A stretch of 64,000 nt of DNA from Ditylenchus dipsaci (GCA_004194705.1 SADC01001204.1:1240001-1304000); one strand, 5' to 3'. Numbered from the stretch's first letter, positions 23,851 to 36,799 are shown. Program-made: numbers and translations. The notes: generated by a model not told the origin, from the letters alone.

Positions 23851-24841
23851 AGTAGTTTGAGTTGCTTTGTAACCATAATAAAAGAATTATTAGTAGCACT
23901 AAATGTTTTTGATCTCCTACATAGTATTAGAGCTGCTTTGTTTGCGGACAATTGACGTTTTTTATTTTTTCGGAGTGTTTTTGTTTGTGTTTTTGGTAAA
24001 AAATTTAAATTGAAGCTTGGAATCTCAGGAGTCAAATGGTTTTTGGATTTTGGTTTTGAAATTTTTTTTGGTTTTTTGGGTTTTAGTGAGCGAATAGTGT
24101 TTTTTTTTGCTTTGAGAGTCAAAATCTCAAAGCTAAGTGTGTTACACGGCCAGGGCACGCAATGCCCTTTGTAGCCTGAATCTCAGCTTTCTTTAAAAAA
24201 AAAGATCGGCGAGAAATGACGACTTTAAATAGGGGATGTGTGTAAGGGTATGGAGATGGTCAAGAGGAAAGTTGTCGAGAGGAAAGTTGTTTGTATATGA
24301 TTTACGAGCTGTTTTTTGTTTGTGTTTTATTTTTTCGTTTGTGTTTTTATTTTTTGTACTGCTCGTAAGCTTGTAATATATCAATACAGCATTCATTAGT
24401 TCTTCTGCAAAACGCTGAAAAAATTCACTGTGAAAGATGTAATTTATATTAATTAGAAAATAAAGAGGAAAGTTTGAAAATTGAAAAGCGGTGGTAGTAG
24501 TGTTGAGAAATGGCCTTGTCAACCTTATGAAAATAATTGACGGGTTGCACTGCGACTTTATATACAAGCTTCGAATGTTATCTTATAATGGGTTTCACTA
24601 AATAATTTTGAAGAATTTAGTATTAAAATCGGAATCCTGACGATATTTGTGACCAGACTGTTAAAACATAGCTAGCACAAGTCACTAAAAATTAGGTTAA
24701 AAAAAGAGTCGGACCCTAGGTGGGAACGAACCTGAGGGGGGGCCACTATATCGAGGTTTGACTGTACCATATTAACCATTTAAAAAAAGTTCAGATATTA
24801 TTCCTGCATTATATATAGCCTTTAAACAGACTTCCTAGGAT

Positions 24842-24912
24842 GCGTTTCGGTGGCGCAGTGGAGTACGTTCTCAGAAGGTCAGAGAGTCTCAGGTTCGATC
24901 CCTGGGCGAGGA
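24842..24912 (+). repeat. tRNA-derived SINE-like head upstream of the duplicated exon
   Basis: GGTGGCGCAGTGGAGTACG (A box) and CAGGTTCGATCCC (B box), 71 bases. It directly precedes the diverged receptor exon copy. Confidence 0.5.
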
Positions 24913-24946
24913 TTTTATTTATTTATTATTTAGCATTGCAGATCTA

Positions 24947-25126
24947 AAGTCTCGAGTAAAGATGCCATGGCGCGCCCCGAAGGAAGCGAATCCATTTCTG
25001 TACGGCATCCTTAACCTGGAATTCAGGAGAGCTTTCCGCAAAATTCTGTGCCCCAAATCCTATATCAATGCTCAGAAGAGGAGGTCGGTAGGTGGCAACA
25101 GGGCGGCTCATAAATAAATGGATAGA
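24947..25126 (+). CDS. Second, diverged copy of the tyramine receptor's last exon
   Basis: From about 24988 the sequence matches 17834 onward of the receptor and continues through the stop, the 3' UTR and the polyadenylation signal (about 25210). It encodes ANPFLYGILNLEFRRAF and then the same 32-residue C-tail end as the receptor. All eight nucleotide differences over those 32 codons are third-position and synonymous, which indicates selection after duplication. The usual first half of TM7 (WLGYINSSL) is missing: the frame instead runs back through MPWRAPKE to an acceptor (CATTGCAG, about 24946). A tRNA-like SINE lies just upstream. It may be the tail of a broken paralogue, or an alternative last exon. 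No other receptor exons were found nearby. Confidence 0.6.
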
Positions 25127-26220
25127 CAAAATAATTATTGTTGTTAATTATGTATAATTACTGCTAATCTATTCTACCCCAAATTGCTCAATTTAGAAAT
25201 TATTGTTATTGCTTGACCCTAAATAAAGGCGAAAATATACTTTATTCAGTAACAATAACAAACTGTTGGCAACAACAAAAACAATCATATACAGTTATGA
25301 GAAAATAACAAAACAATGGATGCAAAAACAGCCTAAAAGAGGGGGCACAAAAAACTTCCGTGCAGGCATGAAAATTTGGAAAATACAAATATCGAGTCCG
25401 TTTCAAGTTCGTTCCCACCTAGGGTCCGAAACCTTTATTATCATTAATTTCGAATGTTTTTGCCAGTTGTCTATGGTCTAGTTCAAAAAATCGAAGGGAT
25501 TCTGATTTTGTCGCTCGCAAAACAATCACAAAAAGATAGGCTTACAAAATAGTTGAAATTCTGCTCGATAAATACTGTTTTTCTTATTTTCGATTACCGA
25601 CACCGTTTCTATAAGTCAAGAATATTAATGATTTTAGGTGAGAAAAGATCTCAACATCTACTTTTTTTGCATTCTCATCACCAATCTTGTAGACTTCCGT
25701 ATTCTCTCCAAGATCGCCCAGCTCTACTTTGAGAGTCTGTCAGGAATATTTTCCAAAGCCGTTTATTGCATTTTCTTGAGTCTTACGAGCTATACCAAAC
25801 CGTAAAATTGGATTTGGTTGAGCACCCGAAAACCTTGATATTGACATCAAATTTCCCTGATTTTCAAAGGCTTGAAAAATAAGAGCCTTGGGGCGCTTTT
25901 TTTGTTTGATGATTTAGTATATAATAAGTTATTTGAAAATTTCACAAGTATTAAGCAATAAATGATACTTTATTGGGCTGGATCACCTATATGGTGTTTA
26001 GATTGGTGTTTAGATGTTTTTGATATTCCTACACAAAGAATAGAACCCAAAATTGTAGTATTATACTATTCCCAACAAATAATAGAGCAAATTTTCATGC
26101 CTGCTTGCTACAACCCTATGTCACACCACCACATTGGTTTAACAATAAATGAACAATACTTTACTTTAGAATTTCATATAATTTGTTGAATGGAATTTGA
26201 TCATATCGTTGTAGTGGTCA

Positions 26221-29200
26221 CTAAGTCAGTTCACCGTCTTCTAGCTCATTAGAGTAAGGCTGATACTTTTTCTGGTTGAACTGGTTGTTGTTGGGTGCTC
26301 CTTGTGGAGGAGGACGAGCTAGCATTCGAGGTGGGGGATTGTGGTGGTAGGGTATGTTGGTGATGTGGTTGGCTACTCTAGGCGGCGGGTTTTGGTAGTG
26401 AGGCATGACTGCAGGCGGGGGCGGTGGTGGCGAAATGGACTCGAACAGGGGGGACGGAGGAGAGGAGTAGCTGAAATTATTACTTTATCTTTCGCCTTGA
26501 CAATTTATACTAAAATACCTACCCTCCCACTGTGACTTGTTGTGGCTGTTGATTGGAAGAGTAGTGTTTCGGGGGCTGTGCAGCAATGAACTGTTGACTT
26601 TTTGCTGTGGAAAACCTGGGTTGTTCCTTGACAGCAGAAGATGAAGAGTATGCACCAGGGTTGTTGTATTGAATTGTGTTGCTTTCATGCTGCTGCTGAT
26701 TATATGAGACACGACTCTTGCTATCAACAGCTGTAGGTGGTTGGGAGTTGTGGAGCGCTGGACTAGAATTGTAAGAAGCTCTTTCGACTGGAGGCACAGC
26801 TTTATAGGAAGAGGGTTGGTGAGGTCGGTTGTGAGCAATTGGAACTGATTTAGCCTAAACTATTTGTATATGGGGATGGTTAGCTGTGTTTTCAATTATT
26901 AACACGTAAAAGGCTGGCTGTAAATGCGGTTTATTTAGATGCAGAATTTCACGTAGATCATTTTTTAAAAATATTTGTACGGGTGTTGGGACGGGTCAAG
27001 TGACCTAAAAACCGGTTTAAAATCTACGACCATTTCAAGGAAAATGGGAAAATTTCCGAGAGGTAGAAATAATTTATCACTAGACTACAGCTATGACTGT
27101 TATATGTCAAAATGATCGCTAGGATCTGCCTTTTCGAATGAGTATATGTGAGCTTTAATCTGTTTGCAAAAAGTTGGACAACCAGCGTCCAACGCCCAAA
27201 ACCACCGTTTTCTCACTAGTCAAATTTCCGCTTAAGGCCGCTCAGGAGCACGTTATAGCTGTGTATAACTGCTAAATGTTTGGTCAATACTTGTAGCGAA
27301 ATTCAAAAGCTACAAGATAGGCGAAAAATCTGCACAGAAATTAAAGAAAAGTCACTCAGAAATTTTAGAAAAAGAGTTAAAACCTGCTGTTTTCTGGCAC
27401 TGGGACTTGAAGGATACCTGGCTTGGCATATTCCTGGCCGAATTTCTATAAAAAATTTAGAGTGCAATATAGCAAAATGATCAGCACGAAAAATGCAACA
27501 GAACTAGTGCAAAGACTCACAGGACAACAAGCAAAATGTAACAAAATTCAAGCCAAAACAATTTGACTCCAAAACCCTACAAAAAACCAGGGTCTTTTTG
27601 ACGAAAATTCAGGTGGCTGTCACTTGATTTCGTAATTTTCTCAAAATTTTATAGGCAATTTTTAAAAAATAAAAATAGCACGTGATAGAGCGAAAAAAAC
27701 TGCATAAGATACGATGTTTAGATCACAGGAAGACAGCGTTTTCTCTTTTTTGAAAGGATTGAAGAACCATGCTGGCAACCTTTTTAGGAATAGACGATTC
27801 TGGTTATATTATTATATTACCAATTTTATATTACCAAGACGTGGCAAATTTAATATAACTTTATTCAAATATGTTCAACTATACATGTGCATGTTTTCCA
27901 AGATCTTATACATTACACTTTAAGCAATATTTTGCATCTTTCTTTGAACGGTGAGCTCCACACATCTGGCTGCGATAAAGTTCGGCAGCCAGAGGCTCGG
28001 TAATAATGTTATATGTAAATTATGTCAATATTTTTTTTCGAAAATGCACTATCCTACCCAGTTTCACATGAGTTTTCTTTTGAGAAATAATTGTGTCGAT
28101 TTGAACACAAGCAAAATTAAACCAGAATCGTCTATTCCTAAAAAGGTTGCCAGCATGGTTCTTCAATCCTTTCAAAAAAGAGAAAACGCTGTCTTCCCTG
28201 TGATCTAAACATCGTATCTTATGCAGTTTTTTTCGCTCTATCACGTGCTATTTTTATTTTTTAAAAATTGCCTATAAAATTTTGAGAAAATTACGAAATC
28301 AAGTGACAGCCACCTGAATTTTCGTCAAAAAGACCCTGGTTTTTTGTAGGGTTTTGGAGTCAAATTGTTTTGGCTTGAATTTTGTTACATTTTGCTTGTT
28401 GTCCTGTGAGTCTTTGCACTAGTTCTGTTGCATTTTTCGTGCTGATCATTTTGCTATATTGCACTCTAAATTTTTATAGAAATTCGGCCAGGAATATGCC
28501 AAGCCAGGTATCCTTCAAGTCCCAGTGCCAGAAAACAGCAGGTTTTAACTCTTTTTCTAAAATTTCTGAGTGACTTTTCTTTAATTTCTGTGCAGATTTT
28601 TCGCCTATCTTGTAGCTTTTGAATTTCGCTACAAGTATTGACCAAACATTTAGCAGTTATACACAGCTATAACGTGCTCCTGAGCGGCCTTAAGCGGAAA
28701 TTTGACTAGTGAGAAAACGGTGGTTTTGGGCGTTGGACGCTGGTTGTCCAACTTTTTGCAAACAGATTAAAGCTCACATATACTCATTCGAAAAGGCAGA
28801 TCCTAGCGATCATTTTGACATATAACAGTCATAGCTGTAGTCTAGTGATAAATTATTTCTACCTCTCGGAAATTTTCCCATTTTCCTTGAAATGGTCGTA
28901 GATTTTAAACCGGTTTTTAGGTCACTTGACCCGTCCCAACACCCGTACAAATATTTTTAAAAAATGATCTACGTGAAATTCTGCATCTAAATAAACCGCA
29001 TTTACAGCCAGCCTTTTACGTGTTAACCTATATTTGCCGGTTGTTAATATCTTTTTGGCAATATTTTACGCCAGTTTTTTTGAGCGTCTTCAGGGACCAA
29101 TTTTTTTTAAATTTCGGGGGATTGAGCAAGTTTTTGTACTGATAAGTATTTTTGGTAAAATGATTCCAAATGACCCTACCCTTCACTCATTCTGACTTAG

Positions 29201-32200
29201 AAAAAACCTAATAAGATAACTGTCATGGCTCTATCACAATTGTAAATGTAAATGTGAGGGGTGTTCACAGTACCAAAAACATTTACACTTACATTTACAC
29301 TAACACTTATAATTGTGATAAGGCCATCAAATTCTTACTACTTTAGTAGAATATGCAGCCTTTACACCCTCCAGTTCGTTCCCACCTAGGGTATCATATT
29401 TATTTTGCATCGATTTTTAAAATCTATTAACAGTTGTTTTTGGTTGTCCTAGTCTGAAATATCGCATTTTTCCAAGATCCTTTCATGTCGCCATAAAGAC
29501 CCGCAGCTCTCGATAAGCCAACACCTGATTTTTAAAATGGGGTGTCGGTTTATCGAGAGCCGCGGGTATTTAGGATAACATGAAAAGGTTTTGAAAAAAC
29601 GATCGGCAAAGTCAGAATCCTTGCGATGTTTGGGACTAGACCAACCAAAGAAAACTGGCAATAGATTTTAAAAAATCGAGGTAAAAAAGTGTCGGACCCT
29701 AGGCTTGAACGAACTTGAAGAGGTGTCTGATACCCGTCAGCTTATCCAGATTCGACTGTACGAGAAATCTTACAGTTAGAGTAAAACCTCGATATAACAA
29801 ACCCTCGAAATCCTTGATACAACGAACAATTTTTGACGCCTATATGGCCACTGATTACGTCAAATGACTTATGTTATACCCTCGAAACAACGAAACCCTT
29901 GATATAACGAACATTATGGTCGGTCCCCAAGGGTTATATTCGCTACTAGCGCCAAAAAGTTTATTTAGAGGCGATTTGGCTCTATTATCGAATCCGGTCC
30001 ATTTTTTGCCTTGATGCCCCTCGTTTTTTTCCCCTTTTTTATTTTTTTGCCTTGGTCCCCCTGTTGTTCTTTTTGGGGATTATTATTATTGTTATTTGAA
30101 AATGCGACGCTAGTGGCGAATACCCCCCCCTCCCAACGATTTTCACTTTTTTTACTTTAGTAAAAAGTACCCAAATATATGTCCCAGACCCCGGAAAATG
30201 TGCGCAAGCTCTTCATTAGTCATAACTTCCGTACGCTGGCCTACCCCCAAGCCTAAGGGCTAAGCCTAAACTTGTTGTTTGCAGGGGTAGTCACAGCAAT
30301 TTTAAAAGGTCGGATGCTTGGGGGGGGGGGTATTCGCTACTAGCGCCGAAAATGCTTTTTGACCAAATGGTTAAAATTCATGCTTAGATTTGGGTTGGTC
30401 AAGTATACACCAAATAAAATATTTAAAGAACAGCAGGGGGACCAAGGCGAAAAATAAACAATAGAATCGGCGATTTATATAAACACTCTGCTTTTTGCGT
30501 AAAATAGTACCAGCCGTGTGCTACCAATACTACTTTTTAGTTAAACAAAAAGTTTTGAATTTTACGAAGACAACGTTTTTTATAAGCAGAAACTAACCTG
30601 AAAAGGCAAATTATTGCTAACCGAAGAAGAGGGTGTTGTGAGTGTGATATTGTCGCACCTGCTAATCCACTGTTTCCATTATTGCTGCTGGCGTTTGCTA
30701 CAGGCTTGGATGGTTTCTGTTGTGGAAGCTGTTGACTGGAAGACACTGACCGGGAGGCTGCTTGTCGGGGTGTTGTTGGGATGAGGAGGATGAGCTCTGA
30801 CGGTTACCTGATGGCTGCTCGCTTGAGTTGCTGTTCTGCCTACTGCTTGTAGATTCTCTCTTCTTTTCAGTTGGTTTCTTTTTGGCTTCTGCTGAAAAGT
30901 TGTATGGCTTACAGAGTAAAGGACTTCATTCACTAGTATCGAAACGAGGGCTATGTGGCGGTCATTTGGCTTTTATGTTTTGATTTTGGGCAACTAAGTT
31001 AGCAATATGGCAGGCCATATTTCCGCCCAAAGCTTTTTAACAAAATTTTGTGTCTGAGCCCTTGAAAATTTTGAGCCGGTCGAGCCGTCGAGCTTAGGGC
31101 TCGAAATGTTCGAGGGCTCTACAACCCTAGTGAAAACTTCCAATCTTACCCATCATAATGCCAGCAGGCAACTGCATAGTATCGCTTGTCACCAGTTCAG
31201 CCGCTTTGGATATATCTGGCATAAAACTTCTTCTTGGCTTGACCTCTTCCATCTTAGGTGAGTTGCCCATCACAGCACTTCCCAGTCTACCCTGTTGAGC
31301 CCCTCCAGTTGAACTGGTCGAAGACATCACCTCAGCTTCAGAACTAGCTCCTCCATCACTAGATGCAGACATTGCCCCATTAGCGGACTGGCTCATCCTC
31401 TCCTTGTACTCACTCAAACCCAGTTTCTTCTTTTGCTTAACCGGTTGTTGCTCCTCTTCCAAGGCATGCTGAGCCCATTCGTCTATAAAATTGCTGTCCA
31501 CCTCCAACTTTTCCTTCTTGAAAGTTAGACTAGTTGACTGTTTGGATGGTGGAGTGCCAACTTCTTGAGACTTGATGATTTCGTTTCCATTGCCTGCTGG
31601 CTCGTGTTTCCTCTTGGGAGATGGACCAGTGGCATTACTGGCTAGGCTAGGAGGTGCTGGAGGTGGAGGTAACAATTTAGGAGTGGTGGATCTGGAAGGG
31701 ATTGCTGGAGTTTGTTGCTGACTTGTAGATTGTACAGGCGGTCGAGGTACTGAACCTCCGCTCAAACCAGCTTGCCTTTCTGCAGCTTTTCTACTGAAAT
31801 GGGCTTTGTCAGAGGCACATATCACGGAGAATTTGTTGGCCAGGTCTGAAAATTGTCTAGTGTGAATGTAAAACGAAGATAGGTTGTGAAAGTGTCAATT
31901 ACCTAAGAGAAGTTTCTCTGTAAGCTCAGGATCCACTATTTTGAACCACGGCTCGCCTGAGGAATTGTGAGGAATCTGAAGAACCTTACTGGTTCAATAC
32001 AGAAAAAACCCTGGAGTAGCGGAGTACCTCGAATTGTGCCCAGATGTTTACAATGTGGATGCAAACGCACGCCAGAGTCTTCATACTGTACCGAACACAC
32101 CAGTCTGTTACCATCAAACTAAAAACAAGCCAATTCAACAGAATAGCTAAGCTAGAAAATGAATTAAAAACTAACATGTCAGTGGCGAAGTAATAGGCTG

Positions 32201-34083
32201 TTTCGGTAAGACTCCTGCTAGCAGGGCTCGCTGAAATATAAAAAATAAGTACAGGGTGCGGCACCGAATTCCCCTGATTGTCACCGCTCGATTTAACGAC
32301 ACCTCAAAAAGTTCGTTCACGCCTAGGGTCGTTGTGATTTTATCTTGTGATTTTGTGACAGTCCGGTTCCAAATATCGCAAGGATTCCGATTATGCCGAT
32401 CGTTTTTTCATGATCATTACATTTTTCACTCCGAAAAATCAAAATTTTGATTTAACGACACCATTTTATAAAAAATATCCACTCCAGAGTGGGCAAAAAG
32501 CAAAAATAATTAGTTTTTAGGAGTTTACTAAAATAAGGTGAACATTTTGCGAAAAATTGATTGAGTGGATCAGAATTCCAGTTCGATGGGCTTAATCGTC
32601 AAGAAGTTCACATTTGGGGTGGTTAGGAGAGGTTCAGGGTGGGTTAGTGTCGAATTTGGGTGATCAAGCCCGTCGAACTGAAATTCTGATCAGCTCAATC
32701 GATTTTTCGCAAAAAGTTTACCCCCTTTTAGTAAACTCCCAAAAACCAATTATTTTTGCCATTTTGCCACTCTAGAGTGGCTTCTGAGCGGTTTTTAAGT
32801 AGAGAGGGGTTGGTGTATACTCCTAACTGATGTTGCTGGTTCGTATTTTTCTGGTTTCACACCTTTTTTACACCATTTTTGTATGAGTTAACTGAGCTCT
32901 AAGGGGTAGAAATTGAAATTGAGAAAAATAGCTCTGCTCTCAATACTCTGATTTTGTACCGAGCCAGCCACTAGGTACCCACTAAAAGTGAGAGTGAAAG
33001 TCAGAGGCAATTTTTTCCTGTTGGGTACACACTGAAAGTGAGAGTGAAAGGAAAATCTGCCAATTGGAGACGGGGATCCAGGAGTGTCGTTAAATCGAGA
33101 GTCGACTGTATATCAAGACTAGACTGTATATCAATTCTAAAAGTGCACTATTTTTACCTTTGTTGTATTTGTTCATCTCTGCCAAAATGAGCGGATGTGG
33201 TAGATCCACCTGGAGGATGAATCCTTAAAGTGGTAAGTTTAATGGCAGGTTACGTATACTGCAAGTGGAATGTATAAACCAATGGTCTGTAGAACAATGC
33301 TCTCCAGTAGAACTATGTACTCACTGCACTGCTCCACTATCTGCAACAGCGTGCGTCTTACAAATAAGATAGAAGCGATATCAAAATAAAAATAAAACCT
33401 TGTGGTCCAACACAATCTGCCTGTCCAACGACCGATTTTTTAAACGGAACCAGACATTTACAATATGCTCCAATTTCCTGGGGCACTCCTCCCCTTTTCC
33501 AGACAGGAATAGACAAGCTGCGGCCACGTCCTGCAAGCAAAAAAAACTTAAAGTTTGTGGTTTCAAAAATTCTAATATAATTTTCGAAATTTTTGGTTAA
33601 GTATTTGTTATTGAAACCCATATACCTTAGAATTGTAACAAAAATTCCCACCCTGGGGTCAAAAGTCCTCATGGAATGGATTACAAAGAACCGGTGTAGA
33701 TGAACCATGGCGACACACATCGAAAACTGCGTTCTGAATTTTTTTTACATTATTAGAAAATTGCTAGAAATAATAGATATATAAATTTACATTTTGCCTC
33801 TACCAGAAGGATTGGGGTCTCTCAAGGTGGAATTAAGCCGATCACCCATTTCCTGGATGAATACAGCTGCTTGTTGTCTCATCTTGAGCTCCTGTTCTGG
33901 TGTGAACCCGTCTTTGAGACTGGGGATGTGCAACAGCTCCTCAGTAGTGAACCGCCATGATGGAGTGTTGTAGATGGTTTGAGCTGAAGACGGGGAATAA
34001 TTTGGGACACTACCTGGACCACCATAACCCGTATTGCCTGTTGATGAGGAGGATGGATTGTAATTGCTGGTGGTCGGGTTCAT
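26221..34083 (-). CDS. CycT: Cyclin T (P-TEFb regulatory subunit)
   Basis: Nuclear partner of CDK9 that drives RNA polymerase II pause release. Exons in transcript order: 34083-33791, 33733-33652, 33530-33399, 33340-33325 (16 nt), 33223-33158, 32230-32176, 32118-32028, 31975-31903, 31845-31150, 30891-about 30598, 26854-26523, 26470-26221; about 790 residues. First cyclin box: WRFTTEELLHIPSLKDG, RQQAAVFIQEMGDRLN, MVHLHRFFVIHSM, LSGKGEECPRKLEHIV. Second box: SRSLTETAYYFATD, LACVCIHIVNIWAQFE, then IPHNSSGEPWFKIVD. The long C-terminus is low-complexity: Ser/Pro-rich with LGLSEYKERM, then Gln/Asn-rich, and it ends ELEDGELT. One frame break at 30751-30756 (CCC run, minus strand) is fixed by one extra C. 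Cyclin K is less likely given the length and tail. A 2.1-kb palindromic element sits in the intron between exons 10 and 11. Confidence 0.88.
26899..29026. mobile_element. 2.1-kb TTAA-flanked giant palindrome (TTAA-class DNA element)
   Basis: Arms of about 903 bp (26903-27805 and 28120-29022) are near-perfect reverse complements around a 314-bp spacer. Both ends abut TTAA (26899-26902 and 29023-29026), and the termini read CACGTAAAAGGCTGGC inward. TTAA target duplication is the piggyBac-type signature. No transposase frame is present, so it is non-autonomous. It lies in a cyclin T intron. Confidence 0.8.
29359..29760. mobile_element. Pogo-like MITE in a cyclin T intron
   Basis: Inverted TTCGTTCCCACCTAGGG and GGACCCTAGGCTTGAAC blocks, an inner GTCGGTTTATCGAGAGC arm, and right end AGATTCGACTGTA. 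Confidence 0.5.
32284..33110. mobile_element. Pogo-like MITE with foldback interior
   Basis: Left CTCGATTTAACGACACC, right TCGTTAAATCGAGAGTCGAC. Between them is an inner inverted pair around 32530-32800 and two AAAGTGAGAGTGAAAG repeats. Confidence 0.5.
33325..33340 (-). other. 16-nt microexon of cyclin T
   Basis: On the minus strand a TTGCAG acceptor is followed by 16 bases encoding IVEQC plus one base, then a GTGAGTA donor. Only this short exon keeps frame between the exon ending LDHK and the one encoding RFILQVDLPHPL. An upstream acceptor (TGTAAG) would give 37 nt in the wrong frame. Confidence 0.6.
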
Positions 34084-34242
34084 CTGAATATACAGATGAC
34101 ATTAGTTAATTTTTTAAAATATTGGCGATTTTAATAACAAATTATAGTATCAAAATACAAGTAACTAATGAAAAAAAAATACTTGAGATAAAAGAAAAAA
34201 GCTGAGTGAAAAAAACCTAGAGAAACAGTACTAAAGAAAACC

Positions 34243-34336
34243 TGACTCAAAAAACCACGTGAGATAACTGTAGAATTCCTCTTATGTTATACTAGAGATT
34301 CTACAGTTATCTCGCTGATTTTCATTCTGAGTCAGA
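34243..34336. repeat. Short hairpin repeat
   Basis: CTGACTC and GAGTCAG bracket an inner stem GAGATAACTGTAGAAT / ATTCTACAGTTATCTC. It resembles a tiny MITE just upstream of cyclin T. Confidence 0.45.
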
Positions 34337-34799
34337 ATGAATGGGCGGTCATTCCAACTTCGAATGACCAAATATAGTCAGCGAAATGGTAATATGGCTA
34401 ACCGATAAAACGTAAGGAACTGAATTTTACGGCGCTTCATATAAAGACACCGAAATTTCAGAAAGGAAGAGCTGCGGACTATTTTATATCCACCCGAAAA
34501 AGTCATGCGCTCGATCCTCACTAGTGACATAAAATATGTACCAATCCAAGCGCTGCTTTTTACCCACGTTCGAAGAAGTTTACATAGATCAACTATCAAA
34601 TCAAACTGCTACAGTTAATAGCTCAGATGAAAGTTTCTAGTTTATTCACATGAAATCAACAACCAAACTACTAACCAAACTGTGAAATCAATAAGTGTGG
34701 TAAAAAAAGGCTGCGGATTTGGCAATAAAACTGTCTTATACTTTTTCGCGTGTGCGCGAAAAAGTTAAAAACCTAATTAAACAGTCTTATAGCAACGAA

Positions 34800-34990
34800 A
34801 TTAGGTAAACTCAGGGAAAACAAGAGCCAACCAGGAAGAACGACAACAAAGAAAAAGCAAAGAGTAGCAGAGAAGAAGGGAGATAGTGTGCATCACAGAA
34901 GAGACCAGATTTCAAAATTCTCTAACAGCAGACACTAACACAGCCAGACACTGAAGGCACAACGCCACAGATTGGCGCGCCAACCCTAGA
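34800..34990 (-). promoter_or_regulatory. Possible cyclin T promoter and leader
   Basis: A less AT-rich, on the minus strand pyrimidine-rich stretch 0.7 kb upstream of the cyclin T ATG. It begins with the palindrome GGTTGGCGCGCCAATC, which holds a CCAAT box and an E2F-like GGCGCGCC core. Position and composition suggest a promoter plus untranslated exon; there is no direct proof. Confidence 0.25.
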
Positions 34991-36333
34991 GATTGTGCAC
35001 CAACAAAGATAAATTTGAATGCTGATTTAGTTGTTTGTGTTTGTTAAAGCTAAGTGATATGAATCATTCCTTTTTAAAATATAGTCTAGGCAAACATGCC
35101 AAAAATAATCTGAATATAAATGAACAAAAATGTTTTATTCTATTATTATCTATTAGGTTGGTAAGTAAGTCATGGTTTCGCCCTAAAAAGATTGCCTAAG
35201 ACGCCCTAAAAAAATATTTCGCCCTAATATGAAATATTTTTACCATAGTGTTATATGTCGTTTTGTAGAGAAGAGTCTCCTCTTTCATCGCTATATTTTA
35301 GTTTTTATGATTTCACAATTTTTTAGTTTTTATGATTTCACAATAAAATATATTTGACGAAAAATGAAAAATCGTAAGTGATAAATCGAAGGGTATGTTA
35401 AATCGAGAGATTTTACGCCTCCGAGAATAGAGGTTCATGTTGAAAATAAGAATAATCTCCGACATCTTTAAAACTGGTCAAAACTTTAGTTAAGTGTTGG
35501 TGCTGCAACAACGTCTTAGCATTACGTTGTAGCGCAGATTGAGAGCTTCGAAATCTATCTCACAGAATAATTTTTGAAAACGTCTCAACACTTTTGCAGT
35601 CAGTTTTTTTTAATTCTGAAGATAACCAAACCCCCTTCCCTTCCTTAAAATTTCTGTCTTTTCATTTCTGTCTTTCACATTTCTGTCTTTTCAGAATTTT
35701 TCGTTCCCGAAAAAATTTCGAGAAAACGCCTTAAACTCGAAATATTCACTTTTAGGCGTTTTTCAGAATTTTTTTCGTAAACGAAAAATTCTAAAAATAC
35801 AGAAATGTCAAGCCTAAAATTTTAAGGGGGGATGGGTATCTTCAGGATTGAAAAAAAGGAAAAAATAAATAAAAAAAAGTATTTGACGAAAAATCAAAAA
35901 TCGTATGTTAAATCGAAGGGTATGTTAAATAGAGAGTTGACTGTACTCTTGTTTCAAACAAATAGAATTCATATAAATGTTTAACAAGTCACGCGTAATA
36001 CTGGCAGACAGAAGCCGTTTGTGAAAAATGTTTTAAATGTTGTTAGCTTCTCTCTATTAGTCAGCTCCTCTGTATTACAAGGTCGTCCAAGAATTTCTGA
36101 CCTATTTAAAAAACCATGAGTATTTGTATAGGCCTAATTCCGAAATTCCGCGAGCGCATATCAAACTCATTTTGAAAACGCATTTAGACATATTGTTTCG
36201 TTAAAATACTGATATTTTGCAAAAATGGGGTGTGGGCTTATTAGAACATGTTGGCCTTTTTCGACTTCTCTCCAGCATGTGGGCTTGTTAGAACATGTGG
36301 GTTTAATGGAGCATGTATGCTTATTAAAGAAAA

Positions 36334-36485
36334 TACAGTCGAACCTCGATAAGCGGGCACCTTGGAAATTTCCCGGTTCATGACCCACTAAATAATGCAA
36401 ATTGGAGCCGCGATAAGCGGGCACCTTGGAAATCTCCCAAACGTTAAATTTGCCTAAATTTACCTCGATAAACGGGAACATTGAA
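36334..36485. mobile_element. Pogo-like MITE
   Basis: Begins TACAGTCGAACCTCGATAAG and holds three GATAAGCGGGCACCTTGG-like units; the right end is decayed. Confidence 0.4.
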
Positions 36486-36799
36486 ATTCTTTGAAAAATT
36501 CGTGTGTTTTAACGCGCTTGTTTTTTAACTTCTCGAACCTATTCCGTTCTCGAACGTCAACCATTTTTTGTTATGGCTTGTTCACGTACTCCGAGTTCGA
36601 CTCCGAGTTCAAGTTCAGACCAAAGGTGTTCACGTAGACAAAGATCCGAACTTGAACTCGAGGTCGAAGGTGTTCACGTACTTCGAGTTTGGCTTCGAGT
36701 GCGAGGTCGAAGTTATTGTATTTTACTGCAGTTATTTTATTTTACCCGACCCGAAAAGTGCAGGAAATATATTTTATTTTCAGGAAATATACTTTATAT

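Noticed and set aside
26485..26838. Second minus frame over the cyclin T Gln-rich exon
   Set aside because: The overlapping frame joins in phase to the last exon and has the expected low-complexity tail.
27280..28573. Open frames inside the 2.1-kb palindrome
   Set aside because: They mirror each other in the two arms and show no transposase or other motif.
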